6,130 nucleotides of DNA. Source: Bacteroidota bacterium. GTDB lineage: Bacteria > Bacteroidota > Bacteroidia > UKL13-3. The DNA lies in NCBI GenBank assembly GCA_018883485.1, contig VEQB01000150.1, forward strand, positions 1 through 6,130, in the 5' to 3' direction. Below, in pieces: positions 1 to 6,130 of the stretch. Under the pieces are notes generated by a model that was given only the letters and a program-made list of their open reading frames with translations, searched no databases and was not told where the DNA came from. The position numbers and the translations under genes were made by a program. How positions within the stretch are numbered: position 1 is the first letter of the stretch; each line of letters begins with the position of its first letter.

Positions 1-45
1 CTCTAGGATTTAGATACTAATGATGATAAGTAATCGTGTTCAAAG

Positions 46-90
46 AAAAAAAATAGCAAGTTAAGGCGAGGAAAACACCCTCATGCTATT
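46..90 (-). terminator. Probable terminator of the secreted protein gene
   Basis: On the minus strand, 27 bases after the stop codon, AATAGCA (84-90) pairs perfectly with TGCTATT (52-58), and a run of eight T (46-53) overlaps the end of the stem. The 25-base interior contains a smaller GAGG/CCTC hairpin (68-71 with 79-82). The outer stem is AT-rich and the interior is long, so this is weaker than the ald terminator. A further AAGGTT/AACCTT hairpin (92-97 with 106-111) lies just after the stop but has no T run of its own. Confidence 0.5.
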
Positions 91-117
91 AAAGGTTCAA
101 CCTATAACCTTAGAAAA

Positions 118-3100
118 TTATTTATTGACAACAATTTTCTTGAAGAAGGTGCTATTATTTAGATTAAACTGAATAAGGTAAACTCCAACTGGCAAGCTAG
201 TATTGAAACTAATTTCTTCTTTGGCTTTTAGCGTTTGTGGAACACCAATTTCTTTACCAGCAATATCTAATATAGAGAAGCTTAATTCTGAATTTTCTTC
301 ATTGTGTATAGTAAATGTGCCATTAGACGGATTAGGATAAACGCTAATTTTTAGCTTATTGTTAAGTTCATTTATACCCGTACTTGAAGATTGTGTTACC
401 AATAAATTAACAGTAAGTGAGCCTGCACTAAATACCGCAGTTGTTGAACGGCTAGCCCCAGTATTATTGGGTTGATCTGTAATGAACATAACATCTTCAT
501 TACCCGATCCACTTGTTTTATCAACACTTAACCAAGTTGCCCCTTCGGTTACCGTCCAATTGGCATTAGAACTTACAGACACAAATCCCATTTCACCAAA
601 ATCACTATTTAGAGTTAAGCTAGTTCTATTTAATGAAAGCGAGGGAATAACAACGGTTATATCACTTTTTGCTGTATCGCCATTGCAACCAAATCTATTG
701 GTTTCTACAACAGCTAATGCTGCATTTCCTACAACTGTCCACCTCATATTTGCATTAGCAGTTTGAGCTACAGAAACCTGCGTGCCATTGATTGGCGCCC
801 AACGGTAAACAGACCCAAGTGTATTTTCTACAGAATAATTGTAAGTACTATTGAGGATTGCATTAGTTTCTCCGAGTATATAAATTGGTGGCGGCTTAGG
901 GTAGGCTATAGTAGTTACCAAAATTGAGGTATCAGTACAGCCTTCTTTATTAGTACCAATTAGCCTAAAAGTAGCCTCATTTACAGTAACTATAAAAGGT
1001 TTGGTAATGGAAGTATTAAAACCATTCATTATCCAACGATAGCTAGCCATCCTATTTGTTGCAGAGTCTTTATCGAATAATATAAGAGAAGAACCAGAAC
1101 AAAATCCAACATAGGAAGAATCGGCAATAACAATAACTGGGCTTAGCCCTTTTGTTAAGTTTCTGCTAGTGGTTGTAGAGGAGCAACCTTCAATTGTGGT
1201 TAATCTTGCAGCATAAGCACCTTTATCCTTAGCATAAATAAAAGTATCATTCTTATTAGGAATAATTTGACCATCAAGTAACCACTGATACGTAAGATTT
1301 GGTTGAGAAAAAATAGTAAGCAATACACTATCGGCATCGCAAATAGCACTTTTGCCTTGAGGAAAACTTGAACTTGGATTATTTATAATTCTCACATTGA
1401 TAACCTTAGAAGTATCTTTACACCCATTTACATTGGATACAATAGCGAAAAAGTTATAGTTGCCACTAGTATTGCCTACTGGAGCAATTCTTCTATTAGT
1501 AAAAAGGGGTAAATTATTTCTATACCAGTTTATTTCTGTAACCAATGCAGATGAATCTACACTTAAAATAAAAGGTTGGTTCCTGCAAAACATTGTATCC
1601 TTATTTGGGCTAAGAGTTGCAAAGCTCTTCTCTAAATAATTTATACTTACAGCAGCAGAGGTATCGGCACAGGCAAAGGTATCATTTTGCATTACAACCT
1701 TGTAAGTTCCTGGTGAGGTTATACTAAGGAGATAATCCTTCTTATCAGTTAGCGGTGTATTACTGCCACTAAGCCATTGATACTTGGCATTTCGGTTTAA
1801 AGGGGCACTTAAAACTACTTGGTCGTTTGTGCAAATTGGAGCCCTAAAAACTGAGCTAATAAAGGCCTTGCATGGGTTCATAAATCCGCCAATATTATTG
1901 CTTACATTATTTACGATAGAAAAAAATCCGCCATAGCAAGTTAATAAAGGATCGACATACACCTCATAAACACTATTATTGAAAGTAGGCAGTACAATTA
2001 GAGAATCGTTAATAAGATTAAAGGCGGCGGCATAACTTCTGCTTTGTGACTTAATGGTAGTAAATGAACCAACTACATAAAGTAAGTTATCGTAAACTCT
2101 AATCTTAAAGATTTGTTGATTTGCACCAGGGTTCCAAGCAGACAAAACTCCAGTTGACCTATTTATAGCAGCTATTCTGCTTCTTGAAGTAGTGCTTACG
2201 GTGGTGAAATCACCCGCTATGTATAAAAGATTGTCTTTTAAAGCCATGGTGCGTACTCTATTATTTACATTGGGATTCCAAGCATGAACAGTACCTGTAT
2301 TTTTATTAAAAGAGGCAAGATTACTCCTCGAAATACCGCCAATGGAGCTAAATGAGCCACCAACAATAAGTGTATCTCCACTTATTTCAATTTCTTCAAT
2401 GTTTCCATTTGCATTTACAGCAAGTGGTTCAAGGCTTTTTGTAGTTAAGTTAATAGCTGCAAAATCTAACCTAGGTAAAGTATTTATTACCGTGAAATCA
2501 CCCCCAAGATATAGAATGTTGCTGTCTAATTTAACTTTTAAAACAGTTCCAGATACCTCAATATTTAGGTCTATAAATGAATCTGTTTTCATATTATAAG
2601 CCGCAACATTTCTGCTTAAACCTCCGTCATTAACGGGAAATGTAAAGTTTCCAGAAAAATACAATAGGCTATCTTTTGCCTCAAAGTCCCTTATAATTGC
2701 CCCTTCTAAAATTTTACTAATATTCCCTTTTTTAAGTCTACCCGTTGTCATATCTATGGCTGCTATGCCATAGTTATTGGCACCTCCTATAGAGGTAAAA
2801 TTTCCACCAAGATATAATCTATCACCAGAAACTGCCATAGACATTACGCTCCCAAAATTGGTAACCTTTGGTGTTTTGGAAGGTAAAAAACCAGTTTGGT
2901 AACTGAAGGCTAAAATACCATAATCATTGCCTTTTGAAAAAATACCTCCCAAATAAATTACATTGTTAATGCTAGTAATGGAATTAACAACCCCACTTCC
3001 GACGGCTAGAGAGAAATCTACTCCAGTTACCAAGCCTACCCCTGTGGTATCAATGGCAGCAGCAGATATTTTAGTTTGAGAATTAATTGAGGTAAAAATA

Positions 3101-3981
3101 CCACCAACATATAAAAATCCTGAATTAAAATGTAGGCTGTAAACGTTGTTATCAAAATTCAATTTAAAAGAGGTAAAACCTCCTAATACATAATCGTAGC
3201 AGGCAAGTTTACCAACGTTAGCAGAAACTCCATTTACGCCATTAAAATCGCCTCCGATATAAATACGACTACCCACTACCTCTAACGCCCGTATTTCGCC
3301 ATTAATAACAATGCTCAAAGGCCCTGCATTCCCATTTTGCAAATCTAGTTCGGCTAAGCGATTCCTATTAACTCCCCCGATATTTGTAAAATTACCACCA
3401 ACTAGTAATTTGTCTTGAAAAATTTTAAACACATTAACTGTTCCATTGCTGGATGGATTCCATGGCAACAAATTTCCAAGACTATCAAAGGCACAAACCC
3501 TATTTCTTAAAGTGGTGCCAATTTGATTGAACTCTCCACCAGCATAAAGCACTCCTTGGTGCAAAAGCAACTCTCTTACTTTACCATTAAAAGCTGGAGC
3601 CCAAGGATGTAAGCTTCCATTTCTGTTTATACGTGCTACTCCTTGTCTAGGAGAAGTGCCAATAGAAGTAAAATTTCCTGCAATAAACCAGCCACCTGCA
3701 CCGTCGGCAATCACTTTATCTACCAACCCATTGGGCCTGGCAGTAAAAGGAAGTGGATTTAAATCATCTGCAAGATCGAGTATGCCACCATTCCTATTAT
3801 TAGGACCAATGTAGCTAAAGTTTCCACCATAGTAAAGGGTATTGTTATATTGATGAATTTCTTCAATACTTCCGCTAAAAGGGTGCCACCAGTGCTCTTG
3901 CAGCTCTTTTGGCGTTTGCGCAAAAATGAGTTGAGAGCAAAATAAAAGCCCTAAAAGACCAAATAGATTAAGTGTTTTCAT
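118..3981 (-). CDS. T9SS-secreted protein with 14 beta-propeller-like repeats, Ig-like array, BACON domain and type A sorting tail
   Basis: A 1287-residue exported protein of unknown specific function. Residues 1-21 form a signal peptide (hydrophobic LFGLLGLLF core, likely cleavage after FA before QTP). Residues about 32-700 hold 14 repeats of about 48 residues, each with a GGxF(T/S)xIG-like strand and often an AAI(D/N)xxTG turn and WNP; they resemble DUF5122/delta-60-type propeller blades. Residues about 712-1027 hold four Ig-like modules, each with a Cys near its start and another near its end. A PKD-like segment follows (about 1030-1112), then a BACON domain (about 1113-1198, with the NWTV...WLSVDKTSGSG pattern). 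Residues 1208-1287 are a T9SS type A sorting domain (VYPNPSNGTF, LPVGVYLI, ending KKIVVNK). T9SS cargo of this type crosses the outer membrane and is then released or anchored at the surface. BACON and Ig-like modules suggest binding to glycans or protein, but no catalytic domain is visible, so an adhesin or binding role is inference. The ATG at 3981 directly precedes the signal peptide and lacks a Shine-Dalgarno sequence. It has its own candidate promoter and is not in an operon with ald. Confidence 0.95.
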   Translation of the reverse strand: MKTLNLFGLLGLLFCSQLIFAQTPKELQEHWWHPFSGSIEEIHQYNNTLYYGGNFSYIGPNNRNGGILDLADDLNPLPFTARPNGLVDKVIADGAGGWFIAGNFTSIGTSPRQGVARINRNGSLHPWAPAFNGKVRELLLHQGVLYAGGEFNQIGTTLRNRVCAFDSLGNLLPWNPSSNGTVNVFKIFQDKLLVGGNFTNIGGVNRNRLAELDLQNGNAGPLSIVINGEIRALEVVGSRIYIGGDFNGVNGVSANVGKLACYDYVLGGFTSFKLNFDNNVYSLHFNSGFLYVGGIFTSINSQTKISAAAIDTTGVGLVTGVDFSLAVGSGVVNSITSINNVIYLGGIFSKGNDYGILAFSYQTGFLPSKTPKVTNFGSVMSMAVSGDRLYLGGNFTSIGGANNYGIAAIDMTTGRLKKGNISKILEGAIIRDFEAKDSLLYFSGNFTFPVNDGGLSRNVAAYNMKTDSFIDLNIEVSGTVLKVKLDSNILYLGGDFTVINTLPRLDFAAINLTTKSLEPLAVNANGNIEEIEISGDTLIVGGSFSSIGGISRSNLASFNKNTGTVHAWNPNVNNRVRTMALKDNLLYIAGDFTTVSTTSRSRIAAINRSTGVLSAWNPGANQQIFKIRVYDNLLYVVGSFTTIKSQSRSYAAAFNLINDSLIVLPTFNNSVYEVYVDPLLTCYGGFFSIVNNVSNNIGGFMNPCKAFISSVFRAPICTNDQVVLSAPLNRNAKYQWLSGSNTPLTDKKDYLLSITSPGTYKVVMQNDTFACADTSAAVSINYLEKSFATLSPNKDTMFCRNQPFILSVDSSALVTEINWYRNNLPLFTNRRIAPVGNTSGNYNFFAIVSNVNGCKDTSKVINVRIINNPSSSFPQGKSAICDADSVLLTIFSQPNLTYQWLLDGQIIPNKNDTFIYAKDKGAYAARLTTIEGCSSTTTSRNLTKGLSPVIVIADSSYVGFCSGSSLILFDKDSATNRMASYRWIMNGFNTSITKPFIVTVNEATFRLIGTNKEGCTDTSILVTTIAYPKPPPIYILGETNAILNSTYNYSVENTLGSVYRWAPINGTQVSVAQTANANMRWTVVGNAALAVVETNRFGCNGDTAKSDITVVIPSLSLNRTSLTLNSDFGEMGFVSVSSNANWTVTEGATWLSVDKTSGSGNEDVMFITDQPNNTGASRSTTAVFSAGSLTVNLLVTQSSSTGINELNNKLKISVYPNPSNGTFTIHNEENSELSFSILDIAGKEIGVPQTLKAKEEISFNTSLPVGVYLIQFNLNNSTFFKKIVVNK
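901..1848 (-). repeat. Four Ig-like modules with paired cysteines inside the secreted protein gene
   Basis: Residues about 712-1027 contain four modules of roughly 80 residues. Each begins with a (F/I)C(T/R/D/S) strand, has a central YQW/NWY/YQW/YRW strand, and ends with a second Cys, in three of them as GC. The pairs are C717/C771, C799/C854, C881/C933 and C961/C1015, separated by 52-55 residues. This matches the Ig-like/PKD-like spacers common in secreted Bacteroidota proteins. Disulfide bonding of the pairs is inferred from their regular spacing. The next segment (about 1030-1112) keeps a final GC (C1099) but has no leading Cys, so I treat it as a diverged PKD-like module outside this array. 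Confidence 0.75.
1882..3888 (-). repeat. 14 tandem propeller-like repeats of about 48 codons inside the secreted protein gene
   Basis: The core GGxF-type motif (GGNF, AGNF, GGEF, GGNF, GGDF, GGIF, GGIF, GGNF, SGNF, GGDF, GGSF, AGDF, VGSF, GGFF) begins at protein residues 52, 101, 148, 195, 243, 293, 345, 392, 443, 493, 541, 589, 637 and 684. The spacing is 47-52 residues, about 145 bases. The copies share protein pattern but are clearly diverged at DNA level, so they are old duplications and not a recent expansion or assembly artefact. Known propeller repeats of this length make one four-stranded blade each. Fourteen blades would fit two seven-bladed propellers, though no linker separates repeats 7 and 8. 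Confidence 0.85.
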
Positions 3982-4059
3982 GCTATGCTAAAGTTGTGGC
4001 TAATTTAATTCTATTAACCTAAAATCCAAGATTTAATAATGTACGATTTAATTTCTAAC

Positions 4060-4087
4060 TTGAGTTAAGCATTCACACTTAACTCAA
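4060..4087. repeat. Perfect 10-bp inverted repeat upstream of the secreted protein gene
   Basis: The arms TTGAGTTAAG (4060-4069) and CTTAACTCAA (4078-4087) are exact reverse complements separated by 8 bases. The structure lies about 79-106 bases before the start codon of the secreted protein gene, in its predicted untranslated leader. No T run follows on either strand, so it does not look like an intrinsic terminator. It could be an mRNA leader stem-loop or a dyad operator; the sequence alone does not decide. Confidence 0.6.
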
Positions 4088-4117
4088 TAAAAATGCAGCC
4101 TTACCAAGAATCTCAGC

Positions 4118-4146
4118 CAAATTTAAACTGCTTTAAAAAGGTTCAA
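4118..4146 (-). promoter_or_regulatory. Candidate Bacteroidota-type promoter for the secreted protein gene
   Basis: On the minus strand, TAAATTTG (4118-4125) matches the Bacteroidota -7 consensus TAnnTTTG. A TTG (4144-4146) sits 18 bases upstream, within the 17-23 base spacing reported for Flavobacterium promoters. It lies immediately after the ald terminator, as expected for a new transcription unit, and would give a leader of about 130 bases that includes the inverted repeat at 4060-4087. The rest of the gene-free stretch 3982-4154 shows nothing else recognisable. Confidence 0.45.
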
Positions 4147-4154
4147 GCCGAAAC

Positions 4155-4186
4155 AAAAAAAGCCCCACGAAAACTCGCAGGGCTTT
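4155..4186 (-). terminator. Intrinsic terminator of ald
   Basis: About 20 bases after the ald stop, the minus-strand transcript can form a 12-bp stem: AAAGCCC (4180-4186) pairs with GGGCTTT (4159-4165), and TGCGA pairs with TCGTG inside it, closing a GTTT loop. It runs directly into a T tract (4155-4161). Two of the inner pairs are U-G or G-U wobbles only in the minus-strand RNA; in plus-strand RNA they become C-A mismatches. This supports its use for leftward transcription. Confidence 0.9.
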
Positions 4187-4206
4187 AAAAGCATATAAAT
4201 TTTTAA

Positions 4207-5319
4207 TTATAATATATCACTAACTGGCGTATATGGCAAGTTAAAGGCATCTGAAACACCTTTGTAAACCACTTTACCATCTACTACATTTAATCCTAAT
4301 CTCAATTCTTCGTTATCTGTGCAAGCTTGCTTCCAACCTTTGTTAGCCAATTGCAAAGCGTAAGGTAAAGTAGCATTGGTTAAGGCTAAAGTAGAAGTAT
4401 AAGGCACTGCACCTGGCATATTGGCTACGCAATAGTGAATAATACCATCTATCTCATAGGTAGGATTTTCGTGCGTGGTAGGTTTGCAAGTTTCTATACA
4501 ACCCCCTTGATCTACGGCCACATCTACCAATACTGTACCTTTGCGCATTAAGCCTAACATTTCGCGGGTAATTAAATGTGGGGCCTTAGCACCTGGGATT
4601 AATACCGCACCTACAATTAAATCTGAAGTTTTTATAGCTTCACGAATATTATATTCATTAGAGAAAACTGTTTTTACATTGGCAGGCAAAATATCGTCTA
4701 ACTCGCGCAAACGTGGAATAGAAATATCCATAATGGTAACGTCTGCGGCCATACCTGCTGCCATTTTAGCGGCTTGGGTTCCAACAATACCACCACCTAA
4801 AATAAGTACATGAGCAGGTTTAACACCCGGTACGCCTCCTAATAAAATACCTCTTCCGCCCATTGGCTTCTCTAAGTATTTGGCACCTTCTTGAATACTC
4901 ATTCTTCCGGCAACCTCACTCATTGGAACTAATAAAGGCAAAGAGCGATCTTTCTTTTCTACAGTTTCATATGCCAAACAAACCGCTTTGCGCTCAATCA
5001 TGGCATTGGTTAATGGCTCATAAGATGCAAAGTGGAAATAAGTAAACAACAATTGGTTTTCTTTAATCAAAGGATACTCAAGCTCAATTGGCTCTTTCAC
5101 TTTAATAATCATTTCAGCAATCGCATAAATTTCTTCAATGCTGGCTAACATAGTGGCACCGGCTGCAGCATATTCTTCATCGCTGAATCCACTACCGATA
5201 CCGGCAGTAGCCTGAACGTATACTGTATGACCTGCTTTACAAAGTGCTGAAACACCCGCAGGAGTTAATCCTACACGGTTTTCGTTGTTTTTGATTTCTT
5301 TTGGAACACCAATAATCAT
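4207..5319 (-). CDS. ald: Alanine dehydrogenase (NAD-dependent)
   Basis: A 370-residue cytoplasmic enzyme, full length for the family, that interconverts L-alanine and pyruvate plus ammonia using NAD(H). The N-terminal MIIGVPKEIKNNENRVGLTP signature is typical. Residues matching those known from Mycobacterium tuberculosis Ald are present at the same numbers: R15, K75 (in KVKEP) and H96 (in YFHFA) for pyruvate binding and catalysis, D198 after the Rossmann strand for the NAD ribose, D270 (in DVAVDQGG) as catalytic acid, and N300 (in VANMPGAVP). The Rossmann glycine loop is GGGIVG at 175-180. No truncation or missing key residue is seen. The ATG at 5319 is set by the conserved N-terminus; upstream is A-rich (CGAAAAAATT) with no Shine-Dalgarno sequence. 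It has its own candidate promoter and a strong terminator, so it is probably monocistronic, though read-through from comB 97 bases upstream is possible. Transhydrogenase alpha subunit is a related family, but the length and residues fit Ald. Confidence 0.97.
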   Translation of the reverse strand: MIIGVPKEIKNNENRVGLTPAGVSALCKAGHTVYVQATAGIGSGFSDEEYAAAGATMLASIEEIYAIAEMIIKVKEPIELEYPLIKENQLLFTYFHFASYEPLTNAMIERKAVCLAYETVEKKDRSLPLLVPMSEVAGRMSIQEGAKYLEKPMGGRGILLGGVPGVKPAHVLILGGGIVGTQAAKMAAGMAADVTIMDISIPRLRELDDILPANVKTVFSNEYNIREAIKTSDLIVGAVLIPGAKAPHLITREMLGLMRKGTVLVDVAVDQGGCIETCKPTTHENPTYEIDGIIHYCVANMPGAVPYTSTLALTNATLPYALQLANKGWKQACTDNEELRLGLNVVDGKVVYKGVSDAFNLPYTPVSDIL

Positions 5320-5338
5320 AATTTTTTCGTTTGGTCGG

Positions 5339-5366
5339 CAAACTTAGGACTAATTATCTGAACAAA
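5339..5366 (-). promoter_or_regulatory. Candidate promoter for ald
   Basis: On the minus strand, TAAGTTTG (5339-5346) matches the TAnnTTTG -7 consensus. A TTTG (5363-5366) lies 16 bases upstream, slightly shorter than the usual spacing. This would place the transcription start about 15 bases before the ald ATG. The -7 element overlaps a short inverted repeat, GTTTG (5339-5343) with CAAAC (5329-5333), which could be an operator half-site pair but is short enough to be chance. Confidence 0.4.
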
Positions 5367-5416
5367 AAAATAGAATTTAAGATGAAGTACTCATCCAAAC
5401 ATTTATCATAAATACG

Positions 5417-6127
5417 CTAAGAATGAAGGTATTCACCAATCATTTTAGGCACTTTTTGGGTGTAATTCATTTGAAGACAAAAAGAAACATCATCTGTTTG
5501 ACTATGCAAGAGTTTAAATCTTCGGGCATGTGATGATTTTCTAACTATTTCTTCTAATCTATCTGCATGACTATTGAATAAATCAACAGCCGCAATACAA
5601 GCATCATCATCCGATTCTTCTCCATCCAATAATCTTTTGGCCAATGCCCCGGCAAATAAGGTATCTTCAAGATTGTATTTATCTTTCCAACCAGCACAAA
5701 GTAACAAAACCGGTTTATTTAAAAGACGCAAGTAATTTTCAATAGCATTGATGTTCAAAAAAGAACCAATCACAATTTCATCAGCTTCCTGAGCTCTTGC
5801 CATTTTAATTGCCTTGGTACCATTGGTTGTTGTGAACGCAATTTTCCTGCCAGCAATCAATGGATTCTGAAATTCAAAAGGCGAATTTCCCATATCAAAA
5901 CCCGGAAGCTTTTCCGCATTTCTTTCGGCTGCAGTTAGAAAATCAAAATCCTTAAAAATGCTACATTCTTCTGGACTTGCTACTGGAAGTATTTTCTCGA
6001 CACCGGCTTCAAATGCAACACACATACTACTTGTTGCTCTAAGAATATCAATGATTACTACTGCTTTTCCTTTTAAATCATACAAGGGTAATAACCTGGG
6101 TGTATAAACAATTTCAATGCTCTTCAT
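5417..6127 (-). CDS. comB: 2-phosphosulfolactate phosphatase (ComB family)
   Basis: A 236-residue cytoplasmic protein of the ComB family. In methanogens these Mg-dependent phosphatases convert 2-phosphosulfolactate to sulfolactate in coenzyme M synthesis. Visible family motifs are DILRATS (27-33), ERNAEKLPGFDMGNSP (68-83 region), TTTNGTKAI (99-107), the CAGWKDKYNLED segment (144-155) and a C-terminal DDVSFCLQ (212-219). Length is normal for the family. The ATG at 6127 gives the expected short lead before the first beta strand; only three bases lie upstream, so its promoter and any upstream partner are not visible. No other coenzyme M gene is in the window. Bacteroidota are not known to make coenzyme M by the methanogen route, so the family assignment is firm but the true substrate in this organism is uncertain. 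The stop is 97 bases from the ald start, with no convincing terminator between them. Confidence 0.9.
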   Translation of the reverse strand: MKSIEIVYTPRLLPLYDLKGKAVVIIDILRATSSMCVAFEAGVEKILPVASPEECSIFKDFDFLTAAERNAEKLPGFDMGNSPFEFQNPLIAGRKIAFTTTNGTKAIKMARAQEADEIVIGSFLNINAIENYLRLLNKPVLLLCAGWKDKYNLEDTLFAGALAKRLLDGEESDDDACIAAVDLFNSHADRLEEIVRKSSHARRFKLLHSQTDDVSFCLQMNYTQKVPKMIGEYLHS

Positions 6128-6130
6128 GGG

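Noticed and set aside
482..766. Plus-strand open frame of 94 codons
   Set aside because: It lies wholly inside the secreted protein gene on the opposite strand, over the BACON and PKD-like coding part, and its translation shows no recognisable domain.
2342..2599. Plus-strand open frame of 85 codons
   Set aside because: It is an antisense shadow of the propeller repeats, with no recognisable protein features of its own.
1882..3888. Recent tandem duplication or assembly collapse in the repeat region
   Set aside because: The repeats share only scattered short DNA matches; spacing and codons differ between copies, so there is no sign of recent duplication.
3919..3981. Lipoprotein signal in the large secreted protein (Cys15 in LLFCSQ)
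   Set aside because: The residue before Cys is Phe, not Gly, Ala or Ser, and the Cys sits within the hydrophobic core. An ordinary signal peptide cut after residue 21 fits better, as does a T9SS tail.
118..3981. Bacteroidota O-glycosylation motifs D-(S/T)-(A/I/L/V/M/T) in the secreted protein
   Set aside because: I find about nine matches (for example at residues 166, 311, 437, 536, 659), but a Ser/Thr-rich protein of this length would contain several by chance, so no enrichment is claimed.
4541..5045. Two plus-strand open frames (4541-4813 and 4863-5045)
   Set aside because: Both are antisense to the well-conserved ald coding sequence and resemble no known protein.
5364..5395. Possible comB terminator: GATGA/TCATC hairpin (5381-5395) followed by a T run (5364-5370)
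   Set aside because: The stem is only 5 bp and the T run starts about 10 bases after it, while the same T run overlaps the candidate ald promoter. Too weak to call.

Overview
The window comes from a low-GC member of the Bacteroidota. The evidence is a type IX secretion (T9SS) C-terminal sorting domain, a BACON domain, TAnnTTTG-like promoter elements, and starts with no clear Shine-Dalgarno sequence. The genus cannot be told from this sequence. All three genes lie on the minus strand, so transcription runs from the right end to the left. The plus strand carries no convincing gene.

Layout in transcription order. (1) 5417-6127: a complete comB-type 2-phosphosulfolactate phosphatase whose start lies 3 bases from the window edge, so its promoter is outside. 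(2) 5320-5416: a 97-base gap holding a probable promoter for the next gene. (3) 4207-5319: alanine dehydrogenase (ald) with all expected substrate and NAD contact residues, followed by a strong intrinsic terminator at 4155-4186. (4) 3982-4154: a gene-free stretch of about 170 bases with a candidate promoter directly after the terminator and a perfect 10-bp inverted repeat in the predicted leader. (5) 118-3981: a 1287-residue secreted T9SS cargo protein. It has a signal peptide, 14 propeller-like repeats of about 48 residues, four cysteine-paired Ig-like modules, a PKD-like segment, a BACON domain and a type A sorting tail. (6) 1-117: a probable terminator for that gene.

The genes look like separate transcription units rather than one pathway operon. 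Alanine dehydrogenase is central nitrogen and carbon metabolism, ComB is a cytoplasmic phosphatase of uncertain role in bacteria, and the large protein is exported to the surface or medium. I see no CRISPR array, mobile element, RNA gene, toxin-antitoxin pair or defence system. The parts most worth a second look are the 14-repeat propeller cargo protein, the inverted repeat in its leader, and the isolated comB.
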